Shown: positions 1 through 6,161, numbered from the stretch's first letter. The stretch: DNA of 6,161 nucleotides from an uncultured bacterium (GCA_946183755.1 CAMHCZ010000111.1:1-6161); one strand, 5' to 3'. The notes: a model not told the origin generated them from the sequence alone. Made by a program: numbers and translations.

Positions 1-887
1 GGCTCGTCTATCTTCTTTTTGTATTCTATGGTTAATCCTTGCACGATTGAGCCGTGAACTATACGAAGGATATTGACGAATGCTGAATTTTCATCATCAT
101 CATAAGAGAAAACATCGAGATTCGTGAGCGAGCGGTCAACTATGATTGATTTCGATTTGAATTTTTCAATCACGTCATATTTCTCTTTCACTTTCTGTGC
201 CTCTTCAAATTTATATTCTGCGGCGAGTGCTTTCATTTCGTCCATGAGAATATCGGAAATATCCTGCACATTTCCCTTGATGATTTCTCTCACTTCCGAA
301 ATCATCTTCATATAATCCTCTCTTGACTGGTAACCCTCACATGGACCCTTGCATTTTTTTATGTGATACTGCAGGCAGAGTTTATATTTTCCGTTGGCGA
401 TGTCTTTTTCGTTCAGCGGAGTTCTGCATGTTCTGATAGGGTAGATGTCTCTTATGAGTTCAAGTACCGAATCAGCTACATAGTTGAAAGAAAATGGTCC
501 GTAATATTCCGACCCGTTTTTTATTATGTTTCTTGTTTTGAAAACTCTTGGAAAAGGTTCTCTTGTTATGCAGATTGAAGGATAGGTTTTTCCATCCTTC
601 AGCAGAATGTTGTATCGAGGCTGGTATTTTTTTATCAGATTATTTTCAAGCAGCAGTGCGTCTTGTTCCGAATTGACGACAATGTATTTCAGATTTCTAA
701 TCTGTTTGACTAAAACCTGTGTTTTCGGAGTTTGGCTTAAATCTCTGTTGAAGTATGAACTGACTCTTTTCTTTAGGTTCTTCGCTTTGCCTACATATAT
801 GATTGTACCTTCTTCGTTGAAATATTGATACACTCCAGGACTCTCTGGCATATTGTGTACTATGTTCAATATTTCATCTCTTGTCAT
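1..887 (-). CDS. uvrC: UvrABC excinuclease subunit C, N-terminal half (cut by window edge)
   Basis: UvrC makes both incisions around a DNA lesion after UvrA/UvrB recognition in nucleotide excision repair. My translation of the minus strand gives 295 codons plus two bases, open to the left edge; the family is about 600 residues, so roughly half is present. An N-terminal GIY-YIG nuclease domain spans about residues 13-95: GVY at 18-20, YVG at 31-33, then KAKNLKKRV, with likely catalytic Tyr20, Tyr31, Arg41, Tyr45, Glu81 and Asn93. Four cysteines (154, 171, 179, 183, ending CKGPC) match the set known to bind a 4Fe-4S cluster in UvrC. A UVR (UvrB-binding) helical segment covers about 212-247. The RNase H-like nuclease domain starts near 250 and is cut; the helix-hairpin-helix end is missing. 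The ATG at 887 is the first possible start, because an in-frame TAA lies four codons upstream (900-902). It is 59 bases downstream of mnmG on the same strand with no recognisable promoter between, so co-transcription is likely. Confidence 0.96.
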   Translation of the reverse strand, partial: MTRDEILNIVHNMPESPGVYQYFNEEGTIIYVGKAKNLKKRVSSYFNRDLSQTPKTQVLVKQIRNLKYIVVNSEQDALLLENNLIKKYQPRYNILLKDGKTYPSICITREPFPRVFKTRNIIKNGSEYYGPFSFNYVADSVLELIRDIYPIRTCRTPLNEKDIANGKYKLCLQYHIKKCKGPCEGYQSREDYMKMISEVREIIKGNVQDISDILMDEMKALAAEYKFEEAQKVKEKYDVIEKFKSKSIIVDRSLTNLDVFSYDDDENSAFVNILRIVHGSIVQGLTIEYKKKIDE

Positions 888-900
888 ATAAGTCAGTTTT

Positions 901-915
901 TATCATGGTATCATG
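901..915. repeat. Heptamer direct repeat TATCATG in the uvrC leader
   Basis: TATCATG occurs twice, at 901-907 and 909-915, separated by one base. The block also contains a TCATG/CATGA inverted pair. It lies between the palindrome and the uvrC start codon, so it would fall in the leader of the uvrC message. It may be chance in A/T-rich sequence; no function is assigned. Confidence 0.45.
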
Positions 916-917
916 AA

Positions 918-937
918 AATGTTCCGCGCGGAACATT
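918..937. repeat. Perfect 20-base palindrome between mnmG and uvrC (copy 1 of a repeat pair)
   Basis: The sequence AATGTTCCGCGCGGAACATT is its own reverse complement over all 20 bases. It begins 9 bases after the mnmG stop codon, in the 59-base gap before uvrC. The same 8-base arms, with the same following CTT on the plus strand, recur at 3882-3901. As RNA it would form an 8-bp stem with a 4-base loop, and on the mnmG/uvrC transcript it is followed by only two further U residues, so a strong terminator is doubtful. As DNA it is a dyad suited to a dimeric protein, and its inner 16 bases resemble the parS (ParB site) consensus. The role is unknown. Confidence 0.9.
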
Positions 938-946
938 CTTCTGAAA

Positions 947-2821
947 TCATCTGCCACAAAGCAATAGCAGTATGCTTATGTCGCTTGGAGCAACGCCTGA
1001 GATTCGTGATGCTTGTCCTATAGTCTCAGGATTTATCTTTGCGAGTTTCTGTCTTGCCTCAGTCGAAAGCTGGTGTATTGATGCGTAGTTGAATTTATCC
1101 TTGATTCTTATATTCTCAAGTCGGTGGAGTTTTTCGGCAAGAGCCTTCTCGCGTTTAATGTATCCATCGTATTTAACGAGAATTTCCGCCGCCTCAATTA
1201 TTTCCTCCTTGCGGTTGGTTATCTTGTCGGTCAGTTCATGTAGTCCGCCGAAGTGCTCGATTAAATCGTTGAGTTTTATCTCTGGTCTGAGGAGCAAGTC
1301 AACGAGTTTTGTTCCTTCCTTCACTTCACTGCTGTTCACTTTTCTAAGGAATTCGTTAGCATCGTTCTTGCGTACGGTTGTTGCCTTCACATATTCCATT
1401 ATCTCGTTTCTTCTATCCTTTTTCTCGATGAGAAGGTCGTATCTGTCTTTCTTGGCAAGTCCTAAATCGTAAGACTTTTCGGTAAGTCTCATGTCGGCAT
1501 CATCCTGGCGCAGCAATATTCTGTATTCTGCTCTCGAGGTGAACATTCTGTACGGTTCATCGACACCTTTATTTACCAAGTCATCGACTAAAACTCCTAT
1601 GTATGACTCGTCTCTGCTGAGTGTGAATCTTTCGTCGCCTTTGCATGCAAGGTGAGCGTTTATTCCGGCTAATATTCCCTGTCCTCCGGCTTCCTCGTAT
1701 CCTGTTGTGCCGTTTATCTGTCCAGCGAAGAACAGGTGCTTCACCTTCTTTGTCTCCAATGAATGTTCGAGCTGTGTAGGGTCGAAGTAGTCGTATTCGA
1801 TGGCGTATCCAGGTCTGTAGATTCTGGCGTTTTCCAATCCTGGAATAGTGTGCAGCGCATTCACCTGAATGTCCATTGGAAGTGACGACGAGAATCCGTT
1901 CAGGTAGAATTCCTGTCCGTTTTCGCTCTCCGGCTCAAGGAAAAGCTGGTGCCTGTCCTTGTCGGCAAAGGTTACGATTTTCGTCTCTATGCTTGGGCAG
2001 TATCTTGGTCCTATGCTCTTGATTTGTCCGTTGAAAAGTGGTGAATCCGGCAGTCCTTTTCTCAGAATGTCGTGAGTGTCAGTGTTTGTATATGTGATCC
2101 AGCAAGGTTTCTGTTTCAGTGGTCTTGGCTTGAAGTCCATATATGAGAACTTATGGAAGTCGTCCTCGCCATACTGTTCTGTCATCTTCGAGAAGTCCAC
2201 TGAGCGTCCATCTATTCTCACTGGCGTTCCGGTTTTCATGCGTCCTGTCGTGAATCCTTCTTCTCTCAGCTGCTCGGTTATGCCGTATGCTGCTGGCTCA
2301 GCTATTCTTCCGCCTTTTATCTGCAGTCGTCCTATGTGAATGAGTCCGTTCAGGAAAGTTCCGTTTGTCAGCACTACGGCTTTAGCGTGGAAAGTCACTC
2401 CCATAAGGGTTTTCACACCCTTGCATTCGCCGTTTTCTATAATCAGACTCGTCGCTGTGTCCTGCCAGATGTCAAGGTTCGCTGTGTTTTCTATGGTTCT
2501 TCTCCATTGTATAATAAACTGCTCTCTGTCGCTTTGCGATCTTGGACTCCACATAGCCGGGCCTTTCGACTGGTTCAGCAGCCTGAACTGCAGTGCTGTC
2601 AGGTCGGTCACGATGCCCATTTGTCCTCCAAGTGCGTCAATTTCTCTGACAATTTGACCTTTCGCTATGCCTCCTATGGCTGGATTGCAGCTCATCTGAC
2701 CTATCTTATTCATGTCCATGGTGATGAGAAGCGTCTTAGAACCCAGATTGGCAGCGGCACACGCGGCTTCGTTGCCCGCATGTCCGGCACCCACAACAAT
2801 GACATCGTAATTCAATTCCAT
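947..2821 (-). CDS. mnmG: tRNA uridine-5-carboxymethylaminomethyl modification enzyme MnmG (GidA)
   Basis: MnmG is the FAD-binding partner of the GTPase MnmE; together they use methylene-tetrahydrofolate and ammonium or glycine to build the (carboxymethyl)aminomethyl group on U34 of tRNAs reading two-family codons. The product is 624 residues, full length for the family. The N-terminal Rossmann FAD motif is VVGAGHAG (9-16). Cys45, in SCNPAIGGIAKG, and Cys275, in PRYCPSIE, correspond to the functionally important E. coli Cys47 and Cys277. AGQINGTTGYEEA (366-378) is the second FAD-contact motif, and SRAEYRILLRQDDADMRLT starts at 429. The C-terminal helical domain, which contacts MnmE and tRNA, carries KYDGYIKRE (550-558) and ends with the conserved ASRISGVAPSDISILL (604-619). 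The ATG at 2821 places the FAD motif at the usual distance from the N-terminus. There is no Shine-Dalgarno; the leader just upstream is A/T-rich, as is usual in Bacteroidota. A -7 box lies 48-55 bases upstream. It is the first gene of the mnmG-uvrC unit and is divergent from xerD. Confidence 0.98.
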   Translation of the reverse strand: MELNYDVIVVGAGHAGNEAACAAANLGSKTLLITMDMNKIGQMSCNPAIGGIAKGQIVREIDALGGQMGIVTDLTALQFRLLNQSKGPAMWSPRSQSDREQFIIQWRRTIENTANLDIWQDTATSLIIENGECKGVKTLMGVTFHAKAVVLTNGTFLNGLIHIGRLQIKGGRIAEPAAYGITEQLREEGFTTGRMKTGTPVRIDGRSVDFSKMTEQYGEDDFHKFSYMDFKPRPLKQKPCWITYTNTDTHDILRKGLPDSPLFNGQIKSIGPRYCPSIETKIVTFADKDRHQLFLEPESENGQEFYLNGFSSSLPMDIQVNALHTIPGLENARIYRPGYAIEYDYFDPTQLEHSLETKKVKHLFFAGQINGTTGYEEAGGQGILAGINAHLACKGDERFTLSRDESYIGVLVDDLVNKGVDEPYRMFTSRAEYRILLRQDDADMRLTEKSYDLGLAKKDRYDLLIEKKDRRNEIMEYVKATTVRKNDANEFLRKVNSSEVKEGTKLVDLLLRPEIKLNDLIEHFGGLHELTDKITNRKEEIIEAAEILVKYDGYIKREKALAEKLHRLENIRIKDKFNYASIHQLSTEARQKLAKINPETIGQASRISGVAPSDISILLLLCGR

Positions 2822-2868
2822 ATCTATTTTTATAGTAGTGAGAAACAGTGACTTCCTTTCACGTTCGG

Positions 2869-2876
2869 CAAAGATA
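2869..2876 (-). promoter_or_regulatory. Bacteroidota-type -7 box of the mnmG promoter
   Basis: On the minus strand this reads TATCTTTG, an exact match to the TAnnTTTG -7 consensus recognised by the Bacteroidota primary sigma factor. It would place transcription start around 2862-2864, leaving a leader of about 41-43 bases before the mnmG ATG at 2821. No clear TTTG or TTG -33 box is found at the expected distance; the upstream stretch is A/T-rich (2877-2911), which may compensate. The call rests on the -7 match and its position. Confidence 0.7.
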
Positions 2877-2911
2877 CTATTTTCTATCCTTATTTATTTT
2901 CTAAAAAGTTG

Positions 2912-2919
2912 TATCTTCG
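2912..2919 (+). promoter_or_regulatory. Probable -7 box of the xerD promoter
   Basis: TATCTTCG matches TAnnTTTG except for one base (C for T at position 7). Transcription would begin near 2925, about 17 bases before the ATG at 2942. The -33 box is again not evident. It lies 35 bases from the opposing mnmG -7 box, so the two divergent promoters would share their upstream DNA. The weaker match makes this less certain than the mnmG box. Confidence 0.5.
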
Positions 2920-2941
2920 TGGATATATACAATGTATTCCG

Positions 2942-3883
2942 ATGTTTTACGGCGCTAATATTAAGAACAGTGATGATGTGGTATTGAGAAAATATCACAG
3001 CTTCTTGTTGCTCGAGAAGTCTTTGTCAAGCAACACTATAGAGGCCTACGAATCAGACTTGCAGCGCTATCTCGACTATATTTCATCAAACAAGCTGGAC
3101 TATCTGAAAGTTCAGTACGATGACCTTCGTGGTTTCGTGGCTGCGCTTTCCGACCTTGGCATAAGTGACAGGTCGCAAGCACGCATTATTTCCGGCATTA
3201 AGTCATTCTACAAGTTCCTTGTTTATAATGAGACTATCGAGGACGACCCTACAGAACTTCTGGAAATGCCTAAGATAGGCTCATATCTTCCGCAAGTGCT
3301 TTCTGTCGATGAAATCGATAGCATGGAGGATTGTATTGACATGAGCAAGAAGGAAGGGCACAGAAACCGCGCAATCATCGAGACTTTGTATGGTTCAGGT
3401 CTCCGTGTTTCGGAACTGGTGAATATACAGCTGAGCAATATTTATTTCGACGAGGAATATATGAAAGTCACCGGCAAGGGCGACAAAGAAAGGCTTGTTC
3501 CGCTGTCGAAGGAAAGTGTGAAGCAGATTCAGGACTGGCTTATATACAGAAATGAGCTTGAAATAAAGAAAGGATATGAGGATTATCTGTTCTTGAATAG
3601 ACGTGGCGCACCTCTTACTCGTGTGATGATTTTCACGATAATCAAGGACCTCGCAAGCAAAGCCGGCATTGAGAAAAACATAAGTCCTCACACATTCCGC
3701 CACACATTCGCCACCCATTTGCTCGAAGGTGGAGCCAACCTCAGAGATATCCAGCAGCTCCTCGGTCATGAGTCTATACTCACAACCGAAATATATACCC
3801 ATTTGACAGGAGGCTACCTCAGAGAATCAATAATGAAGTTTCATCCAAGAAATAGGCAGGAAAATCCCGATGAAAAGGCATAA
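2942..3883 (+). CDS. xerD: Site-specific tyrosine recombinase XerD
   Basis: XerD and its partner XerC resolve chromosome dimers at dif, with activation by FtsK at the septum. From the ATG at 2942 the product is 313 residues, close to the usual 295-310. The N-terminal SAM-like core-binding domain spans about 12-95 (YHSFLLLEKSLSSNTIEAY onward), and the catalytic domain about 115-300. All six catalytic residues are visible: Arg155 (GSGLRVSEL), Lys179 (TGKGDKER), His250 and Arg253 (SPHTFRHTFATHLL), His276 (LLGHESI) and the nucleophile Tyr285 (TEIYTHL). An in-frame TTG at 2909 would add 11 residues. I reject it because it precedes the predicted transcription start and adds no conserved sequence. 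XerC, XerD and other Xer-like integrases share this fold. The housekeeping neighbours, full length and absence of phage or integron genes favour the chromosomal enzyme, and XerD rather than XerC is judged from overall similarity. The stop codon is part of the second inverted repeat. Confidence 0.9.
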   Translation: MFYGANIKNSDDVVLRKYHSFLLLEKSLSSNTIEAYESDLQRYLDYISSNKLDYLKVQYDDLRGFVAALSDLGISDRSQARIISGIKSFYKFLVYNETIEDDPTELLEMPKIGSYLPQVLSVDEIDSMEDCIDMSKKEGHRNRAIIETLYGSGLRVSELVNIQLSNIYFDEEYMKVTGKGDKERLVPLSKESVKQIQDWLIYRNELEIKKGYEDYLFLNRRGAPLTRVMIFTIIKDLASKAGIEKNISPHTFRHTFATHLLEGGANLRDIQQLLGHESILTTEIYTHLTGGYLRESIMKFHPRNRQENPDEKA

Positions 3884-3901
3884 TGTTCCCCACGGAACAT
3901 T
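3882..3901. repeat. Inverted repeat overlapping the xerD stop (copy 2 of the pair)
   Basis: AATGTTCCCCACGGAACATT has 8-base arms identical to those at 918-937 around a different, non-palindromic centre (CCAC instead of GCGC). The first two bases belong to the xerD TAA stop. On the plus strand both copies continue with CTT. As RNA it would form an 8-bp hairpin followed by CUUUAU, a weak U-tract, so partial termination or 3'-end protection of the xerD message is possible, as is binding by a dimeric protein. rnhA begins 29 bases after the repeat. Confidence 0.85.
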
Positions 3902-3930
3902 CTTTATAAATTAATAACTCTCAATTATTT

Positions 3931-4611
3931 ATGTCCGATAAAAAGAAGAAATATTACGTAATATGGATAGGATTGGAGAGAGGTGTGTTCGATAGTTGGA
4001 ACGCATGCAAGAAGTATGTGGAAGGATATAAGGGAGCGAAATATAAGAGCTTCGAATCCAAAGAGTTGGCAGAAGAAGCATACAGCCGCAGCTATACCGA
4101 ATATATCAATACAGAGACTGCCAATAGCGAAGTGAGGAAAGCGTCAAAGGCGCAGCCAAAAGCGTGGATTGATCGTGACTTGGATGAAAAGGGCGACTGG
4201 CCGGAGCTTAACTCCTGGTCGGTGGATGCGGCATGCAGCGGAAATCCCGGTAAAATGGAGTATCGTGGCGTTTACACCGCTACTGGACAAGAAATATTCA
4301 AGGCAGGACCTTTCGAGCAAGGCACAAACAACGTAGGCGAGTTTCTTGCTATCGTGCATGGTCTGGCGCTTCTGAAGCAGAAAGGCGAGAGCAATATCAA
4401 CCTGATTTATTCCGACAGCGTGAACGGCATGTCGTGGGTAAGGCAGGGCAAGTGCAAGACGAAACTCGCTCAGACAGCTAAAAACGCGCAACTTTTTGAT
4501 TTGATAAGGCGTGCTGAGAAGTGGCTGGAAAACAACCACTACACAACAGAAGTTAGAAAATGGAAAACCGAGGAATGGGGAGAAATTCCCGCTGACTTCG
4601 GGAGAAAATAG
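3931..4611 (+). CDS. rnhA: Ribonuclease HI with N-terminal hybrid-binding (viroplasmin) domain
   Basis: The enzyme cuts the RNA strand of RNA:DNA hybrids, removing R-loops, primers and misincorporated ribonucleotides. The product is 226 residues. An N-terminal hybrid-binding domain (caulimovirus viroplasmin-like, about 7-51) has the typical YYVIWIGLERGVFDSWNAC start and the KYKSF segment. A charged linker (about 52-94) follows, then the RNase H fold. The sequence closely follows Bacillus halodurans RNase H1 as I remember it. The four metal-binding acids are Asp99 (SVDAACSGNPG), Glu137 (NNVGEFLAIVHGL), Asp162 (IYSDS) and Asp222 (EIPADFGRK), equivalent to Asp71, Glu109, Asp132 and Asp192 there; Glu218 matches Glu188. 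The family should therefore be active. The ATG at 3931 starts just before the lysine-rich lead into the binding domain. It follows xerD by 47 bases with no evident promoter of its own, so it is probably read from the xerD promoter through or past the hairpin. The symbol is the general one for RNase HI; some annotations name this two-domain form only as RNase H or viroplasmin family protein. Confidence 0.95.
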   Translation: MSDKKKKYYVIWIGLERGVFDSWNACKKYVEGYKGAKYKSFESKELAEEAYSRSYTEYINTETANSEVRKASKAQPKAWIDRDLDEKGDWPELNSWSVDAACSGNPGKMEYRGVYTATGQEIFKAGPFEQGTNNVGEFLAIVHGLALLKQKGESNINLIYSDSVNGMSWVRQGKCKTKLAQTAKNAQLFDLIRRAEKWLENNHYTTEVRKWKTEEWGEIPADFGRK

Positions 4612-4617
4612 GGGAGT

Positions 4618-5739
4618 ATGGTAATAGGATACGACGCAAAAAGAGCATATCTGAATGATAGAGGTTTAGGCAGTTATAGCCGAAATCTAATTGCCTTTAT
4701 GTCTAAGTATTGTGCTGATGACAAGTTTCTTTTATATACGCCTGATCTTGGAAATAAATACGTTGACAAACTGAATTTTGAAAATACTGAGGTTGTAGCG
4801 CCATCCGGAATTAATAAACTGTTTTCTTCTTATTGGCGTTCGTTCAGTATCTTGTCGGATATTCAGAATAGAAATGTTGAAATCTATCATGGCTTAAGTC
4901 ATGAACTGCCTTTTGGAATAGAAAAAACTCCGATAAAAACGGTAGTGACTATGCATGATGTTATGTTTTTGCAATTTCCAGAACTTTATCATTTCATTGA
5001 TAGAAAAATTTATGAATTTAAATATCTAAGAAGCTGTAGAGTTGCAGATAAAATTGTAGCTATCAGCAAAATGACAAAGAGAAATCTCGTTGAATACGCT
5101 GATATTGATGAAAAGAAAATAGAAGTTGTTACGCAGCCATGCAACCCCATTTTTGAAAGCAGATATACAGAAAATCAGAAACTTGCATTAAGGAAAAAGT
5201 ATAATCTTCCAAGTGAATTTATGCTCACTGTCAGTGCCATAGAGGCTCGTAAGAATCAGAAGAGAGTAATAGAAGCATTGGCGACAGGCAAAATAGATAT
5301 TCCTTATGTGATTGTCGGGCGGCAAGAAAATGAATATTTTAAGGACATTAGTAATTATATATCAAGTCATAAGCTTGAAGATAAAGTGATATTTCTAAGC
5401 AATGTGCCGGATTCTGATTTACCGATAATCTATCAGTGTGCTACAGTGTTCGTTTTCCCTTCGTTGTATGAGGGTTTCGGCATTCCATTGGTTGAGGCAA
5501 TGACATCCGGTACTCCGATTGTCTGCTCAAAAGGCGAATGTTTCGATGAGACCATTGGTTCTTCAGCGTTATTTGCTGATAGCAGCAGTACGGATGAATG
5601 GATAAATTCTATCAATAGGGTGTTGAATGATAGTGATTTACGTCAGAATATCATTAAAAAGGGACTTGATTTTAGAGAAAAATATTCCGAGCAGAATATA
5701 GCTAATAATCTCAGAAGTATTTATAAATCAATGCTATAG
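4618..5739 (+). CDS. GT4-type glycosyltransferase (GT-B fold)
   Basis: This is a predicted retaining glycosyltransferase that moves a sugar from a nucleotide-sugar donor to a polysaccharide or lipid-linked acceptor on the cytoplasmic face. At 373 residues it is normal length. The N-terminal acceptor domain opens with IGYDAKRAYLNDRGLGSYSR (3-22), including the glycine-rich loop, and contains HGLSHELP (91-98) and TMHDVMFLQFPELY (111-124). The C-terminal donor domain includes SAIEARKNQ (206-214), whose Arg211/Lys212 are expected to contact the donor phosphates, and the EX7E motif Glu285-Glu293 (EGFGIPLVE) followed by AMTSGTPIV. There is no signal peptide or membrane helix. It starts 6 bases after the RNase H stop; the GGGGAG there is too near the ATG to be a normal ribosome site. 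The next glycosyltransferase begins 2 bases after its stop. Base composition is much lower in G+C than in rnhA, hinting at a separately acquired or fast-exchanging surface-polysaccharide locus. The sugar and acceptor cannot be told from the sequence. Confidence 0.92.
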   Translation: MVIGYDAKRAYLNDRGLGSYSRNLIAFMSKYCADDKFLLYTPDLGNKYVDKLNFENTEVVAPSGINKLFSSYWRSFSILSDIQNRNVEIYHGLSHELPFGIEKTPIKTVVTMHDVMFLQFPELYHFIDRKIYEFKYLRSCRVADKIVAISKMTKRNLVEYADIDEKKIEVVTQPCNPIFESRYTENQKLALRKKYNLPSEFMLTVSAIEARKNQKRVIEALATGKIDIPYVIVGRQENEYFKDISNYISSHKLEDKVIFLSNVPDSDLPIIYQCATVFVFPSLYEGFGIPLVEAMTSGTPIVCSKGECFDETIGSSALFADSSSTDEWINSINRVLNDSDLRQNIIKKGLDFREKYSEQNIANNLRSIYKSML

Positions 5740-5741
5740 TT

Positions 5742-6161
5742 ATGAAAGTGTGTTTTTTCAATACTGTGAAGTCATGGGGCGGTGGTGAGAAATGGCATTA
5801 TGAAAACGCATTGGCACTTAAAAGAAGGGGCTGTGAGGTTGTGATATTTGCTAACAAAGGGAGCGAACTTTCAAAAAAGGCAGTTGAATCAAGCATTGGG
5901 GTTTATGAACTTAAAATAGGCAATCTTAGCTTTTTGAATCCATTTAAAAAGGCGAAGGTTAAGCGATGGCTGATTAGCGAAAGTTTTGATGCTATAATAT
6001 TCAATACTCCTACTGATGTGAAATTCGCATCGAAGATAGCAAGAAACGCAGGTGTCAGGCATGTAGTTCTAAGGCGAGGAAGCGCGTTGCCTATAAAGAA
6101 CAACGCAGTCAATAGAAAAGCGTTTGGCGAATTGAATATGGTGATAGCAAACTCGTTGGCA
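5742..6161 (+). CDS. Glycosyltransferase, N-terminal part (cut by window edge)
   Basis: This reading frame is open from the ATG at 5742 to the right edge (140 codons), only 2 bases after the previous stop, so it is almost certainly co-translated with it. The start MKVCFFNTVKSWGGGEKWHY resembles the N-terminal Rossmann domain of GT4-like glycosyltransferases, where a beta strand is followed by a GG(G)xEKW or GGxE loop. Next come an ALALKRRGCEVVIFANKGSE helix-strand unit (24-43), a strand with DAIIFNTP (83-90), and HVVLRRGSALPIKNN (107-121), typical of Bacteroidota LPS or capsule glycosyltransferases. The end VIANSLA (134-140) is the usual segment before the linker to the donor-binding domain, which is outside the window. 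Donor and acceptor are unknown. It supports reading this end as the start of a surface-polysaccharide locus. Confidence 0.82.
   Translation, partial: MKVCFFNTVKSWGGGEKWHYENALALKRRGCEVVIFANKGSELSKKAVESSIGVYELKIGNLSFLNPFKKAKVKRWLISESFDAIIFNTPTDVKFASKIARNAGVRHVVLRRGSALPIKNNAVNRKAFGELNMVIANSLA

Noticed and set aside
124..828. Three short plus-strand open frames opposite uvrC
   Set aside because: Their translations are rich in Ser/Phe/Leu, as expected from the complement of a Lys/Glu-rich gene; the minus strand encodes a clear UvrC.
918..937. Palindrome as a classical intrinsic terminator for mnmG
   Set aside because: The stem is plausible, but only a short T stretch follows in the direction of mnmG transcription, and uvrC downstream lacks a visible promoter; I list it as a repeat of unknown role instead.
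2336..2851. 171-codon open frame on the plus strand opposite mnmG
   Set aside because: It is antisense to a clearly conserved gene, has no recognisable domain, and overlaps another antisense frame (2340-2657); it is a shadow of mnmG codon structure.
2841..2861. Small GTGA/TCAC dyad and AGTGA direct repeat in the mnmG leader
   Set aside because: Arms of only 4-5 bases in a short A/T-rich leader are expected by chance.
3395..3802. 135-codon open frame on the minus strand opposite xerD
   Set aside because: It lies wholly inside the XerD catalytic domain on the opposite strand, and its translation shows no family signature.
2942..3883. XerD-like gene as a mobile-element or phase-variation integrase
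   Set aside because: The gene is full length, matches housekeeping XerD and sits between conserved genes; no invertible repeats around a promoter, cargo genes or attachment-site duplications are seen. The inverted repeats at 918 and 3882 are too short and are placed at gene 3' ends rather than around a promoter.
4144..4539. 131-codon open frame on the minus strand opposite the RNase H gene
   Set aside because: Antisense to the conserved RNase H domain; the low-complexity translation has no motif.

Overview
The window looks like a chromosomal segment of a member of the Bacteroidota, most likely order Bacteroidales (Prevotella or Bacteroides relatives). The grounds are a TAnnTTTG-type -7 promoter element upstream of mnmG, the near absence of Shine-Dalgarno sequences, A/T-rich leaders, and protein sequences typical of that group. 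All of the window is accounted for: six protein-coding genes, two of them cut by the window edges, fill it with no gene-free stretch over 125 bases. I see no tRNA, rRNA, CRISPR array, transposase or phage gene.

Left arm, minus strand: a divergently transcribed unit begins with mnmG (tRNA wobble-uridine modification) and continues into uvrC (nucleotide excision repair), whose 3' half runs off the left edge. Centre: a 120-base region between mnmG and xerD carries back-to-back -7 boxes. Right arm, plus strand: xerD (chromosome-dimer recombinase), then an RNase HI with an N-terminal hybrid-binding domain, then two closely spaced glycosyltransferase genes, the second cut by the right edge. The first four genes are housekeeping functions in tRNA modification and in DNA repair or chromosome maintenance. 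The glycosyltransferases probably open a surface-polysaccharide or LPS locus; a sharp fall in G+C coincides with the start of the first one.

The most notable non-coding feature is a pair of matching inverted repeats with identical 8-base arms (AATGTTCC/GGAACATT) and different 4-base centres. One lies just after the mnmG stop and the other overlaps the xerD stop, so they bracket the divergent mnmG/xerD block. Copy 1 is a perfect 20-base palindrome and resembles the ParB-binding parS consensus at 14 of 16 core positions. Nothing else here points to an undescribed system; the genes themselves are ordinary members of known families.
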